Of a stretch of DNA of 64,000 nucleotides, positions 1 through 12,295 are shown one piece after another. The translations under genes were made by a program, and so were the position numbers. The stretch covers positions 28,180,501 to 28,244,500 of the forward strand of contig JBAIAC010000059.1 in the NCBI GenBank assembly GCA_037349315.1. Direction: 5' to 3'. Source of the stretch: Chelydra serpentina. Taxonomy: Eukaryota; Chordata; Testudines; Chelydridae. The notes under the pieces are model-generated. The model was not told the origin of the DNA. It did not search any database and saw only the letters and a list, made by a program, of their open reading frames with translations. Every line of letters starts with the position of its first letter. Positions within the stretch are counted from its first letter, which is position 1.

Positions 1-284
1 CGTGTCCTGGTGCACACCTCTGCAGAGCACACTCATGGAAGCACGGATGTTGAGAAGAAGATGCAAATAGAGAGATGCTAGTGCCTGTGGAGGAACATTG
101 AAATGCCAAGAGAGGGCATGCAAGGGGAGGGGGAGTGTCTGGAGGTGAATATGCAAATGTGTACGAGTACCTGGAGAGGGGGGTGCAAGTGTGCTTTGTG
201 TATACCTGTAATGATTGCCTGCATTTGCATCATGCACCCACAGAAAAGCAGGTGTGCCAGCACTTGTAGAGCAGCGCGGGATTG

Positions 285-825
285 TGTGTGTGTTTGTGCG
301 TGCGTATGATTGTGTGTGTGCAGATGCGAGATGCAGCACGTGATTGTGTGTGTGTGCTTGTGCATGCATATGCTTGTGTGCGGTCGCGAGAGGCAGCGCG
401 TGATTGTGTATGTGTGTGTGTTTGTGTGTGCATATGATTGTGTGCGGGCGCGAGATGCAGCGCGTGATTGTGTGTGTGTTTGTGCATGCGTATGATTGTG
501 TGTGTGTGTGCGGGTGCGAGATGCAGTGCGTGATTGTCTGTGTGTGTTTGTGCGTGCGTATGATTGTGCGGGCGCGAGGTGCAGCGTGTGATTGTGTGTG
601 TGTTTGTGCGTGCGTATGATTGTGTGTGTGGGCGCGAGATGCAGTGCGTGATTGTGTGTGCGTGTGTTTGTGCATGCATATGATTGTGTGCAGGCACAGG
701 ATGCAGTGTGTGATTGTGTGCGTGTGTTTGTGCGCACATACCACTTTGTGTGTGTGTGTGCAGATGTGGGATGCAGTGTGTGATTGTGTGCGTGTTTGCG
801 TGCACCTGATTGTGTGTTTTGCTCC
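285..825. repeat. GT-rich minisatellite, 58-70 bp unit, about 8-9 copies
   Basis: The anchor tgattgtgtg recurs at 341, 401, 465, 531, 589, 649, 711 and 781. Spacing varies from 58 to 70 bp, and much of the variation seems to come from different (GT)n lengths inside each unit. Each unit also carries cgagatgcagcgcg-like and tttgtgcatgcatatg-like blocks. The long open frames on both strands here are by-products of the repeat. Confidence 0.9.
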
Positions 826-830
826 TCGAG

Positions 831-2199
831 AGAATGGGGAGGTTTACATGAATGGAGACTCCATTGCCCTCCGTGTGTGCATGCAAAGAGGTGTGCAGTG
901 GCGCCGGGCTGTGCAGGCAGGGGCGTTGGAGTAATTTTTATACTGGGGGTGCTGAAAGCCATTGAACAAAACTGTAAACCCTGCATATGATGGGAACCCC
1001 GTCTTTGGTTGTTATTACTGCTTCAACCCAGGGGCTGCTGCCGTGCCCCCAGCACCCCTACTTCCAGCACCCCTGTGCGCAGGGCATGGAAGGGAGTCCC
1101 CGGTGGCAGAGCAACTCCCGAAGGGCAGCTGGGTGGCACCAGCTTGTGGTGTGCCTTGCGAAGCTGGCGCTGAGCCGTTGCGGCGCTAACGAGGCAGGTA
1201 ATCCAGTCATCAATAACAAACCGTCAGAATGGAATTATATTCCATCAGAAGACCAAATCACGTGAATACTGATGAGCGAGCTACCGACCAATAATGGCTC
1301 CATCTCCCACTGCTCAGCTCCCGGCTGCTGCCCTCCCTCCTCCATGCCTTCCACTCGCTCTTCAGTGCTAGCTCCCTCTCCCTGCTTCTCGGGATGAAAG
1401 TGGGGCCTGTTAGGGGAGCTCCAGGAGGCTACCTGGGAGTCTGTGCCCCAGGGACCTGCACATGGAGAAGGGGGCCTCTGGAGGAGGCCAGGGCACAAGG
1501 ATCTTGGCTGGAAGTGAGGCGCCCAAATCCCATTTCATTCCAGAGGCATGTGGGCACCTCATGCCTTTGGCTCCCCTTTGTTGAAGAGGGGAAGCCCCAG
1601 GTCCATTTCACGCTGGGCAGCGAGAGGCAGCTTCCCCTTCACTCTTACGCTGCTTGGGCGTCTCCTTGGGCCCCCCCAAAGAAGAGATCCCGGTTTCCCA
1701 TTGAAAAGGGCTAGAGGGCTTTGGAACCCTGTGGGAGAGCAGCCGGGGCAGGCTTCTGGGGAGCCACAGGGTCTGGAGCCGGGATGATGGAGCAGATGGC
1801 TCGGGCCTTGGGAGAACCAGGAGGTCTGCGAGTGGGACAGGTGCTGCCCCCTGCACCTCTGCCATTTGTAGCAAAACATTTCCTTAAAGGGCCAGGTGGG
1901 GCTCTCATGAGTTCAGGTGACCCCCTTGGCTCCCTGACGCATTGTAGATGCTCATTGTCCCAGTGCAAGGTTGCCATGGTAGCTGGCATCCCCCCCGCTA
2001 CCCTGTTCCACCCTCCTGTTTCCTGGGCAGAGATGGTGGCGTCGGAAGGCGGTTCGGACAGTGTAGGGTGCGAGCATCCCAGTGAGTGACCAGCCGCTCA
2101 AGCCACCCATGGGAGGAGACGGAGGCCTCAGCCCTACTGTCCTTGTCATCTGTCAAGGTGGGTGTGGAGCCAGAGAGGGGCTGACATTACGATTCATTT
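831..2199. other. No recognised feature
   Basis: GC-rich unique-looking intron sequence with no repeat family or exon that I recognise. Confidence 0.4.
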
Positions 2200-2560
2200 C
2201 CCCTGATTGATCGGGTGCAGGGCCCTGTCAGAGCCGACTAACCTAAATTACATCAGACGACTGCCACGCAATCTGGTAGCCAGGCGAGTGGGGTCTCTCC
2301 GGGCCGCGGGACTCGCTGTCTCTCTCACGCGCACCCAGCGCTGTCTGCACCAGCGGATAAAAGAGATTTATGGCGGGTTGGAGAAGGAAGGGGCAGGGAG
2401 AACAAACGAGCACTGTATATATCATGTGCGCTCGTCTCTGTCCTCGCGCGTGCTGCCTCCAGCCAGAAGCAATTACCAGCCGCCAGAAAAAGCCCGGGCT
2501 GATGAGAGGAGCAGCTTGGTAAATGGATCATGGCATCCGTCAGAGCCGCAACTCCTGCTC
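2200..2560. other. Candidate conserved noncoding island
   Basis: This unique stretch differs from its GC-rich neighbours and contains TA-rich blocks such as gataaaagagatttatgg and actgtatatatcatg plus caattaccag. It resembles no repeat I know. Calling it a possible enhancer is inference from composition only. Confidence 0.2.
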
Positions 2561-2631
2561 TGCTAACAGACCTGGCTCTGGCAAGGGAGCCCCGGGATCC
2601 GGCAAAGGAAAAGGGACTGTGGGGGAGCCCC

Positions 2632-3030
2632 CTGGGAGAGCCGCGTGGACCTGCCACTCATCCCCAGCCCGCACCTCCTGGGAGAGCCACCCGGACCTGC
2701 CACCCATCCCCAGCCCGCACCTCCTGGGAGAGCCACCCGGACCTGCCACCCATCCCCAGCCCGCACCTCCTGGGAGAGCCACATGGACCTGCCACCCATC
2801 CCCAGCCCGCACCTCCTGGGAGAGCCACCCGGACCTGCCACTCATCCCCAGCCCGCACCTCCTGGGAGAGCCACCCGGACCTGCCACCCATCCCCAGCCC
2901 GCACCTCCTGGGAGAGCCACCCGGACCTGCCACCCATCCCCAGCCCGCACCTCCTGGGAGAGCCACCCGGACCTGCCACCCATCCCCAGCCCGCACCTCC
3001 TGGGAGAGCCACATGGACCTGCCACCCGTC
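2632..3030. repeat. 46-bp C-rich minisatellite, about 8-9 copies
   Basis: The block ctgggagagccac recurs with an exact period of 46 bp (for example starts at 2632, 2678 and 2724) and near-identical copies (ccacccgg versus ccacatgg variants). Because the unit lacks stops in every phase, several frames stay open across it. Those frames are not evidence of coding. Confidence 0.95.
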
Positions 3031-4055
3031 CTTTACTCCCACCACCCTCCCATCCTTCCTCCCATCCTTCCTCCCCTCTTAGTTTGATCCAAATTCAAAG
3101 AAATGATGAAGACCTAGAGCTGACCCTGGGCTCCAAGATTCAGATGTGGACGCACAGTCCTGCATAACAAACAAACAAACTGCCCGCGGTCTCTTAAGGG
3201 ACCTGCAGACATCAGCTGGGATTGACATTCCCCTCTGGACGCCGTAGTCACTGGCTGGGCTTGACTGCTGGCTCGTCAGCACGGCGTGCGCAGGCCTCGC
3301 CCACTAGAGGAGAGCTGCTTCGGCTGTGAGGACGAGGTAGCTGCTGGGCTTGTCGACTACAGGCAGCGTCCCCCTCTCCCAGTGGGGTTGTCCAAGATGT
3401 ACATCTCTTCTCGCCCTCGCATTCTGTCTTGGTCTCCTCACTCAGCCCCCCAACCCCGCCGCCTCTCTCTCTCTTTGCTGTCTTCTCTGTCTCCGGCTGC
3501 TGTGGCATTTTGTGGCCCTGTGCTTTAGGGCTGCAGTAGTTAGTTTGTCTTGTCACAAGGCTGAGTGAGCAGCAGAGCCGAGGCATCTTCTGTCTGCTAA
3601 CAGTCATCTTCTGGCTCACCACTCCATGTCACCCTCGGCCCTCGCTCTTCCAGATGTTCCCCTCTCTCAACTTGCGCCACCCCCTCTCGACAGCTTTGCT
3701 GACAGTCAGAGGTCCCGGTCGGTGCCTGTTCCCTGGCCAGCCCTTTAATGAGGACTGCATTGCCCAGGGACCTACGTCTCCCTAGCTACAGTGCAGCTGT
3801 TCCCAGTGCACCCGGCATGTCATGGCACCCGCACCTCTGATCACCACCAAGGGCTTTGCTCCATTGGCAGCCTGTGGCTCTATTTATGGCCAGAAGGGGG
3901 AGCACTCACCTGGCTGGGGTTGGGGGGGCACTGACAGCGCGGGGTTCAGCACTGAGAGTAAGAGGGATGGGAGCCATCGGGGGGAGCTCTCGCCTGGGGA
4001 AAGTGGCGGGTGGTCATGGTAATGGGGCAGCCCAGCTGGGGTTCACCCTGAAAAG
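3031..4055. other. No recognised feature apart from a short (AAAC)n
   Basis: Four AAAC units lie at about 3167-3180. The rest is C/T-rich unique-looking intron. Confidence 0.4.
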
Positions 4056-4059
4056 CCCC

Positions 4060-4168
4060 CAGGAGTGGGTGGGTGAGATTCTGTGGCCTGCATTGTGCAG
4101 GAGGTCAGACTAGATGATCATAATGGTCCCTTCTGACCTAAAAGTCTATGAGTCTATGAGTCTATAAG
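4060..4168 (+). repeat. CR1 LINE 3' end fragment
   Basis: The stretch gtcagactagatgatcat followed by aatggtcccttctgacct is the conserved CR1 3' untranslated end. It closes with a degenerate 9-bp tail repeat, tctatgagtctatgag. The copy is 5'-truncated, as most CR1 copies are. Confidence 0.88.
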
Positions 4169-4179
4169 CCGTAGGGCTG

Positions 4180-5630
4180 AATTCAGTCCTAGCGCGAAGC
4201 GATGCTCATCCCATTGCAGTTGATGGGGCTGTGCCAGGGCGGAGGTTGCCCTGTAGCCTTGACCAGTTTGTGGGGGTCTCTCCCTTTCACCTACGCTGCC
4301 ACCTGTCCCTCTCTCTGAGCCTGCCCCTGCATTCCCCCTGCACCACCCTTTGTCTCTGCATCGTCTCCTGCGCGCCCCCTTTCTCTGTAGCAGCCCCTCC
4401 CCTCCCTTCTCCCACGCCCCGCTCCAGCTACTGGTGATGGGCTGGGCATTGGGCTGGGGCAGCCCTGGAATTGCACCGGGGTGAGCAGTGGGTGTTGAGA
4501 AGGGTGGGGAGATGCTATAGGGTGATTGATCCGTACCTGGCACCATTAGCCCCGGTATCTCTCCCCGCTTAGCCTCGGGCCCCGCCCCACTCCCCCTAGG
4601 TGGTGAGTGAGGCTCTTGGCACTGTTGGGCTGGGTTTCTGGCATGTGCGGTGCCCAGTGGCGGCTCCGTCTCACTCCAGCTCTTTCCTGCTTTCCTCCCA
4701 ATGGGAGCTGGGCCCCCTGCTAGGAGCCCGGGGCCCTGTTCTCGTGAGCCATCCTTGGGAGTGGCCTCTCTGCTACCCGGTCAGCGGTGACTTGGTCCTG
4801 GTCACCTGGCCGACAGCTGCTCAGCCATGGTGGTGGAGGGGGGCTCCAAGTTGTCCCCGGTTTCCTTGGGGCTCCAGTTACCCCAGGTTGAATCTAGTCC
4901 GGCCCCATGGCTCCTGTTGGTGCTCAGGGGAATGGTGTCACTGCAGCTAGAAGGGATGTAGTCTCAGCATGGGGGATGGGGCACCAGGAGCCATGAGCGC
5001 AGCCCCTGCCCCTCACGGCCCTTTACAGCCCCAACACCACGCAGGCCTTGGAGCCGTCGGGGGCCTTCCCAGGGGCAAGGGCAGGCAGGATTCTCCAGTG
5101 AGACGCTGCCCTGACCCCCTCCTGTCTGCCCATCTATCCCCAGTGTGTCCCTTCACCCTCCCCCTGCCCTATCCCCAGCCCCTGTCACTTCCCAGCCTCC
5201 CCCTGCCCATGGGCTCCGTTCAGTTCCCCCAGGGCAGAGCGGCCTGCTGGCTGCTGCCGGCCCCATGGGCTCCCTTGTCCTCGGTCCCCTCCTCTCCCCC
5301 CTGTGCATTTCTTCTGCCTCTCAGTGCTGCTGCTCCTTTCTCCATTCGTTACACAGCTTCTCTCCTGCCTCCCCCAAGGGAACACAGACCAGGGCATCTC
5401 TCCCGAGTTGCGCTGGGGGTCAGCCCCGTGGGCTAGGCACCAGCAGCCTCCCTGGCTAATTAACAAGTGCTAATTGCCTGGAAAAATTCATTTAGAACCA
5501 GCCTGAAAACTGCAGCTGAAACTTCGCCTCTGTTGAGTGCGATGAACGCGTGAAAGTAGGACAGCGCTGAACAGGGGTGGGCTCTGGGCAGAGCTGCTGG
5601 GCTCAGCCTGGGGTCGAGATGTGCCCAAGG
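4180..5630. other. No recognised feature
   Basis: C-rich intron. A short fragment near 4178-4240 (ctgaattcagtcc) resembles old turtle interspersed repeats, but is too short to classify. Confidence 0.35.
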
Positions 5631-5637
5631 GTTAGGT

Positions 5638-5865
5638 GGCAGGATGGCCTAGTGGTTAAGGCAGGTGGCTGGCATTTAGGAAACCTGGGTCCAAGGGAGG
5701 TGGGAGCTAGCGGCTGGACTACAGCACAGGGAGAAGGCCCTCCTGGGTTCCATTCCCTGTCCCTGCCACTATCTCTGTGTGGCCTTGGGCCTGAGCCACT
5801 GCCTCACTCCGTGCCTCAGTTTCCCCATTTGGGAAAGGGTAATGCTTTATCAAGCCCATAGCCAC
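5638..5865 (+). repeat. MIR/CORE-SINE-like element
   Basis: It shows a tRNA-like head (atggcctagtggttaaggc) and then the typical MIR order: 'cctgggttccattccctg', 'tgccactatctctgtgtg', 'gccttgggc' and 'gcctcagtttccccat'. The copy is old and diverged. Confidence 0.65.
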
Positions 5866-5869
5866 CGCA

Positions 5870-7945
5870 GGCTTTACAGCGGTCACTGCAGCATGGACAA
5901 AACCCACGGAGAGCACCGGGTGGGGAGAACCTTGCCCCTCCAGCTCTTAAACACACAAGTTGAAGGAGAATCCCTGTTGGATGACAGCAGTCTAGAGTCT
6001 ATGACACGAAGTTGAGCAGCTCCAATTGCAGCCGCCTGAGGGTGATGACACCAGGCTGCTTCATACTCACCACCTGGCTTGCCTTGGCTGGCGCCTGGAA
6101 AGTGCTAAGCAAGGTTGTTAGTGAGAGGCCAATGGAACGCTTAAGCCAGGGCTCTCAATCTTCCCTTCCCGTATTGCTCCCTGGGAGTGGTGACCTGCCT
6201 GGGTCGGGCGGGGTCTTCATGGGCAGAAAGAGGTTGGCCCGATCCTGCTCCCATGGGAATTCAGCTCTGGAAAGAGTGGCGCCTGCATTGGGGTGGACAG
6301 AACCCAGGTCCCCTCCCCCTCTATCGCAGACCGTGACCTCCCCCCACCCTTGGCTCTGATGACCCCTTGGCCCCATCCCAGTCCTGGGCAGCCCTCAGCA
6401 AGGTCCTTGCATTAGAACCATTGTGTTCTTTGTGCCCGATTTGATTTCTCTGCTAACGAGCATCCTGCCGCAGCCTCCTTAACCCCGTCTGGAGCTGCCA
6501 GTGTGGTCAGGGGGCGGAGGGTGCCGAGGGGAGATGGGCTGGGGCCGTTCAGCAGGGCTGGCGAGCAGCCTGCTGCTCCTGCGAGGTGGGACGGGGAGAC
6601 ACACTCCTAATCGAACGGTGAACGCTAAGGGAACGCCAAGCAGCCTGCGGGGGAGAGGGCCCTGCAAAGGGTGGTGCCACTGTGATCCCAGGACTGGCTG
6701 GGCGGGGACTCCAGTTGCAGCTCCCCTTCCCTGTCACACGTGCTGGGACTCAAGGCAGGGTCAGCCTTGTTCCTGGGAGAGCCCATGGGGTCCAAGGGTA
6801 AGGTGGGATGACCCTGGGGTCAGCCCATCTCCCTGGCAGCACCAGCCTGCGGGATCAGAGGCAGGAGGCGCGTCGAGGCCAAGTCCCCTTCAGTTCTCGG
6901 TCAGGAATAAATCGGACTGATAAGGGACATGACACAGCACTGCTGGGAGAGATCAGAAGCAGGTTTCTTGGGCAGGGGGGAGCAGGAGCCCTACTGTGGG
7001 GAGGGGAACTTAGCACACACTGATGTGATACTGAGCTGCGGGGGTGTCACCATACGTGCCCCCCATACTGTCTAGGAGCAAGCCTGCTGTACCCCGTCCC
7101 CACTCCGGGGATACTGCCCGCAGGGAAACATGACTCTGCTCACCCCAGGAATAATCCCCAGGCTTGCCATGTACCTTCTCCCTCTGGCATGCGGGGCCGG
7201 GCCCATGCTCCCCTTATCAGCACGGCTGTGTGCATTGTGCCGAAGGCAGGGGCATCAGAGACTGATTTGGAAACGTGGCGTAGGGGAACAGTTGTGTTTC
7301 CCAGTGTGTGAGTGTGAGCGATCGGGTGTGGGAACAGGCCGTGTGTTCGCATGAATGAATGTGGGGAGGGAGAGGGAGTTAATGTGGGGGGGCGTTCAGG
7401 GGGGTGTGTGTATGTGTGAGAGGGAGAGAGAGAGAAGATGAACACATTCCCTTCCTCAGTCACTAGGGTATAAGAGCCATGAAATTAACAAACCGAGAAC
7501 AGCAATAATCTGTTCCATCATGCCAAGCTAATCCGTCCCCCCCCCCCACCCGAACTGTTAAACACATCGCAGACGAGTAAAGGATCTGCCTTCCGAAACG
7601 GCTTGACATAACTCTTCCTGCCTGACAGCTTGATTTCTGGGGTGCTGCATCTCTCCGTTCCAATCTGTGTCCTCGGCAAGGCGGCCCTGTCCCAGCCATG
7701 CTTTGTGCTGTGTGCTGCGGCTGGCTGAGGAGGGGTCGGGAGAGGAATTAATTTGCTGCTTTGCGTCGTAACTTAGCACTTAGGATGTAAGTCACGGTGC
7801 TTTAGCCTCTGGGGTCAGTTGCCTGAATGTCACCTGTCAAGTGTTATGCAGCCATCTTGCCCTCGTCCCGCCCTACCTCACCTGGGCTCTGTTTTGTCCA
7901 TTCATCAGGAAACCAGTGTCAGTGCTCTCACTGCCCCGGCAATGC
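5870..7945. other. No recognised gene; short simple repeats only
   Basis: A GT/GA-rich microsatellite lies at about 7400-7437 and a C homopolymer near 7537-7547. The rest is unique-looking intron. Confidence 0.4.
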
Positions 7946-7957
7946 CTGCGTCACGAC

Positions 7958-8161
7958 CACTGTTCCCTCTAAGCTGTGTGCATGTGCGCGCGCACACAGA
8001 TCCTAAACCCTGCGCACATGGCGAAACACCGCGCGCACAGAAATGTTCATGGAAGCATAACAATTTGCACAGAAGAATTTTTTGCGCACACGGCCTGTCA
8101 AAAATTTGCACAGAAGAATTTTTTTGCGCACACGGCCTGTCAAAAATTAGAGGCAACATTG
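7958..8161. mobile_element. Small non-autonomous hAT element (MITE) with perfect target duplication
   Basis: The ends are inverted repeats: CACTGTTCCCTCTAA on the left, and the right end reads CAATGTTGCCTCTAA on the other strand. The flanks are identical 8-bp duplications, gtcacgac, at 7950-7957 and 8162-8169. Eight-base duplications and this terminal pattern fit the hAT superfamily. At 204 bp it has no coding capacity. Its interior carries a tandem 41-bp duplication, with tttgcacagaagaatttttt repeated near 8062 and 8104. Confidence 0.88.
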
Positions 8162-8269
8162 GTCACGACCCTGGCTGACTTCCGCCAGGCTGGGGATACA
8201 GGGGTGCTGCTGCTCCAAGTTCTCCAATCCACAGCCTAGGGGAAGGAGTGGCCCCTCCCTCAATGGGAA

Positions 8270-8585
8270 GAGCTGGTGGCACCTCGCCTGAGATCACGTC
8301 CCATTGTGCTAGGCGCTGTCCGGACACACACACACTGACTCAGTCCCTGCCCCCGAGAATTCAGGCCCAAATCCTCACAGGTATTTTGGTGCCCAAATCC
8401 CATGGGAGTTAGGCGGCAGATACCTTTGAGGATCTGAGCCTTGTAGTCTAAATAGGGCCAAAGGAAATATAATTATCCCCCGTCTACAGAGGGAGAACAG
8501 AGACATGAAGTGACTTGCCAAGACCTGAACCCACAGCTTCTGATCCCCAATGCCTTGTCCGTGAGGCCAGCCTTGCTCTGTACGC
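8270..8585 (-). repeat. MIR/CORE-SINE-like element, reverse orientation, broken
   Basis: Reverse-strand MIR blocks are visible: cattgtgctaggcgctgt at 8310 and 'gaagtgacttgccaag' at 8506, followed by the reversed head near 8560. An unrelated turtle repeat with caaatcctcacagg sits between them. Confidence 0.5.
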
Positions 8586-8639
8586 AGTGATGAGCAGCTA
8601 GACTAGCTCACTCTTCGGGCTGAGGGGTAGGGGTAATTC

Positions 8640-8745
8640 CATCGGCTGGGGCACATCCATTGCTGACCTGCGTTGCCTCTCTGTGCCTCAGTTTCCCTCT
8701 TCATAAAATGGGCATAAGGATCCCTCCCTTGTAAAGTACTAATCA
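8640..8745 (+). repeat. MIR-like fragment
   Basis: The core 'tctctgtgcctcagtttccc' and 'ataaaatgggcataaggat' are the MIR central region, followed by 'ttgtaaagtac'. Confidence 0.6.
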
Positions 8746-9194
8746 GAGCTGGAAACGTCTACGGTGTGGAACGGAAATGCCAGGCACTGTCCCTCCAGCC
8801 ATCAAGGGACTGGACTTCCTCTATTTCAGCACCACGATCAGGGCCAAGGCCTTGAGCCATCATTAAAGTCAATGGAAAGACTCCCTTTGACTTCAGTGAG
8901 TTTAGGATCGGGCCCCCGCTGAGCCCCGCAGACTGAAAAGGCCTCAGAACCATGGAGAGCTCTCCTGGGCAGTGCGGTTATTTAACCACGGCCATAGTGT
9001 TGGGGGCGCTTTGTGGATACCCCACGGGGTTCCGGGGGGATGCTGCAGGTGTGCTGGCTGGCTTGGTACCCCATGGGGGAGTTATCCTGCTCCCTGGGGT
9101 CAATAGGAGCCTTCCTGCTGACGTCAGGTCCCGAGCGGCTCTCCATAAGGCTGTAAGAAAGTTGTGATGTTTTGGTGCATAAGTTGTGGTCACA

Positions 9195-10030
9195 GGGTCA
9201 TGTGGGGGCTGCAGGGGGGTGTGGGTGGCTGGGGGAATGCAGGAGTGTGGGGGGCTGCAGGGATGTGTGGGTGGCTGGAGGAGTGCAGGGGTGTGGGGGG
9301 GCTGCAGGGGCATGGGGGGCTGCAGGGGTGTGGGGGGCTGGGGGAGTGCAGGGGCGTGGGGGGCTGCAGGGGTGTGGGGGGCTGGGGGAGTGCAGGGGCG
9401 TGGGGGACTGCAGGGGTGTGGGGGGCTGGGGGAGTGCAGGGGCGTGGGGGGCTGCAGGGGTGTGGGGGGCTGGGGGAGTGCTGCAGGGGCATGGGGAGTT
9501 GCAGGGGTCTGGGGGGCTGGGGGAGTGCAGGGGCGTGGGGGGCTGCAGGGGTGTGGGGGGCTGGGGGAGTGCAGGGGCATGGGGGAGTGCAGGGGCGTGG
9601 GAGGCTGCAGGGGTGTGGGGGGATGGGGGAGTGCAGGGGCGTGGGGGGCTGCAGGATGTGGGGGGCTGGGGGAGTGCTGCAGGGGCATGGGGAGCTGCAG
9701 GGGTGTGGGGGGCTGGGGGAGTGCAGGGGCGTGGGGGGCTGCAGGGGTGTGGGGGGCTGCAGGGGTGTGGGGGGCTGGGGGAGTGCAGGGGCGTGGGGGG
9801 CTGCAGGGGTGTGGGGGGCTGGGGGAGTGCAGGGGCGTGGGGGGCTGCAGGGGTGTGGGGGGCTGCAGGGGTGTGGGGGGCTGGGGGAGTGCAGGGGCGT
9901 GGGGGGCTGCAGGGGTGTGGGGGGCTGCAGGGGTGTGGGGGGCTGGGGGAGTGCTGCAGGGGCATGGGGAGCTGCAGGGGCACATGGGGAGTTGCAGGGG
10001 GTGTGTGGGCGGCTGAGGGGGCTGCAGGAT
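9195..10030. repeat. G-rich 44-bp minisatellite, about 18-19 copies
   Basis: The + strand repeats gtgcaggggcgtggggggct, then gcaggggtgtggggggct and gggggag. Starts at 9346, 9390 and 9434 give an exact 44-bp period, and each unit holds two related 18-bp blocks. Some units lose or gain one block. G-runs of 4-6 are spaced closely enough to form G-quadruplexes on the + strand. All three + frames and two - frames stay open, which is a composition effect. Confidence 0.95.
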
Positions 10031-10034
10031 CTAA

Positions 10035-11635
10035 ACTCTTGTTTTGTAAGTGACTAGATGTTGAGCTGGCAGGAGGGTCTGCTCTCCAAGAGGGGCTGGA
10101 TACCTTGGATTTACCTGCCCCCGTTCCTCTAATCCCCTGAGTCCCTGCTCCCTAGAGCCAGCCCCAGCTCAGAGACTCCTGGTGGCCCTGTGGGGGGCTA
10201 GCACCACTGGGGCTCCCCTGTCCCAGCTCTGTGGGAGGCACAAGCCCCAGTCCCTCCACCCCCATTCACTGGGGCCTCCCCAGGCCCATTCCCGAGCGCA
10301 GCTGGGCAGCCGTGGAAGGCGAAGTCCTGGAGGTCGTACAGGAGCTGCAGCTGCTCAGCACGCCCGGCCCGTGGCACCTGGGCAAAGTGGCTGCAGGGCT
10401 GAGTGCAGGTTCCATTCACCCCCAGCTAAAGGAGCCCTTAGCTCAAGCGATAGGGGCACATGTTTTCATTGCTGAAGAGACCAAGTTAATCCCCACCACC
10501 GGCCGGGGGGTGTGTGGAGTGGTCTGCTGCTGGCTACCTGCGCAGAGGGCCTCTCCTGGCGGTGGTATTATTTACAGTGAGGTACTGACTGCAGAGCTTA
10601 GCCATCTGGGGCCTCACTGTGCTACGCGCTGGACCAGTGTACGGTCCATTTCTGAAGCCTGGTCCTGCAAATCTAGCTCAGACTAGCAGCTATTACAAGA
10701 AGGCCCATTGACTTCAGTGTGGCTCCATGCGCGAGCAAGGATTACTTATGTGAGCAAGGGTCTGTGGATCAGGGTTTTATAAGGTTCTGCTCAAATTACC
10801 TTGTAGCTGAAACGTGTCACGCTTGGTCTGAGCCTGGAGATCAGTGATTCTGGCAAATTTCAAGGAAATGTGTTCAGACAGCTCTGAGTTAGCAGCGGGC
10901 AGGAAAGAAGCCCTTCTCAACCCATCCAAATAATCGCCCGGAATCTTTTCTGTGCTCGGGCGGTTTGGATTTCAGACATCAAGTGCGGCATGGCTGTCAT
11001 CCGGGACGTGCTTTGCCTCCTCGCATGAAGACATTTGCTTTTCAAATTGAGTCCTGAGCGTTTTCATAATACACATTTGCTGTCCCTCTTGCTGTGTTAA
11101 GCGCTAGCCCAAGTGCGAAGCTCTGAGCAGCTGCCGAGGTTGCGTTTGAGGTCTCAATTCTAGTCCAGCCTTGCAAAACGGGCAGGAAAACGGACCAGCC
11201 CAGGCACACACCTGCTAGCCAGCCTTTAGGGTAACAGCGTGGCCAACGCTGAGTCCAGAAACCTGGGGCCGCTCCCCGAGGGCTGCTCTGTAACCGGGCT
11301 GTGTAGCCCAATGAAGGGGCAGAGCAAGAATCCAACAGATCCTGAGCCACAGTCTGGACCTTGTATCCCCTCGCTCCAACGTGGACGTGTGCTAGGCCCT
11401 CTGCTGCCTCAGCTGACTTCTCTCCTGCCCTGGTTAGTGGGTTGGGTGGGGGTGGCTCCACCCACTCCCCTTCCACCCACCCGAGTGGGAAGGAGAGTAG
11501 CTGTCCTGTGGTGGCTGTTCTACCCCACTACCCCTAGGCAGGCTCACTGTTGCTAGAAGCCCACCAAGGGGAGAAAGTGGTCACTGCAGGGGAGTGCAGC
11601 AGGGCTCATGGTTTAGCTTGAATCCATGTGTGCCT
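10035..11635. other. Mostly unrecognised intron
   Basis: About 10695-10785 ('cattgacttcagtgtggctc', then 'gagcaagg') resembles a common, old interspersed turtle repeat that I cannot name. Nothing else was recognised. Confidence 0.4.
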
Positions 11636-11639
11636 CTGA

Positions 11640-11790
11640 TCCTGCCTGTGAAAGGGGGGTTAGGACCCTTCCCTTCAGCCCCACCCTTTGTCTCTCTTGT
11701 CTTTTGAGATCGGAGGCTCCCTGTGTGTCTGTGCAGCACCTAGCGCAGAAGGGCCCTGATCCTGTTTGGGACCCCTAGGGACCTACTCTG
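11640..11790 (+). repeat. MIR-like 3' region fragment
   Basis: The stretch ctgtgtgtctgtgcagcacc, then 'tagcgcagaagggccctgat' matches the 3' section shared by several SINE-like copies in this window (12425, 17290, 17740 and 42365). Confidence 0.5.
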
Positions 11791-12295
11791 TCCCTGGGAG
11801 GAGGCAGATGCAGCCAGCCCAAATTATGAGACTGCTGTAAAAATCATGCACTGGATTCCGAATTCACTCCGTGGTTGGTTGGTTTGTTGCTTTGCGAACT
11901 CTCTGGGGAAAGGGAGCACTCCACTCCCTCGAGCCATGACATTCACAACCAAGCATGCAGGGTCGGACCCAGCTGAGCTGTCCCGTGGCCTCAGCCCAGC
12001 TCACTGTGATTCGTGGCTCATTTGAATTGTGAGCAGCACAAAAAAGTCAGCTACAAAGTTCGTGTAGGACTTGCCAGGCTGCTCCGGTCTCATGGGATAA
12101 CCAGGAGACACGGGAGACTTGCCTGTGGCAGGCTTTAAGGCTCGGAAAAGGAATCGCATTGCCCATCTATATCCATGCTGAGGCACTTGACCCTTTGACT
12201 CCCAAGCAAGCTCCTCTCCAGCGCCCTTTTACTGCAACCAGTAACCCTCCTTAATGTGTCACCTCCACAACAGTGGTGCCACATGAACGTTTATG

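Noticed and set aside
78..986. 302-codon His/Thr-rich frame
   Set aside because: Antisense translation of the GT-rich minisatellite.
7169..7354. SYT7 exon 1 candidate beginning atgtac
   Set aside because: The translation (MYLLPLACGA) does not resemble the SYT7 N-terminus and no phase-1 donor follows.
8978..10057. Long proline-rich (minus) and glycine-rich (plus) open frames
   Set aside because: They are translations of the G-rich 44-bp array; open in most frames because of composition.
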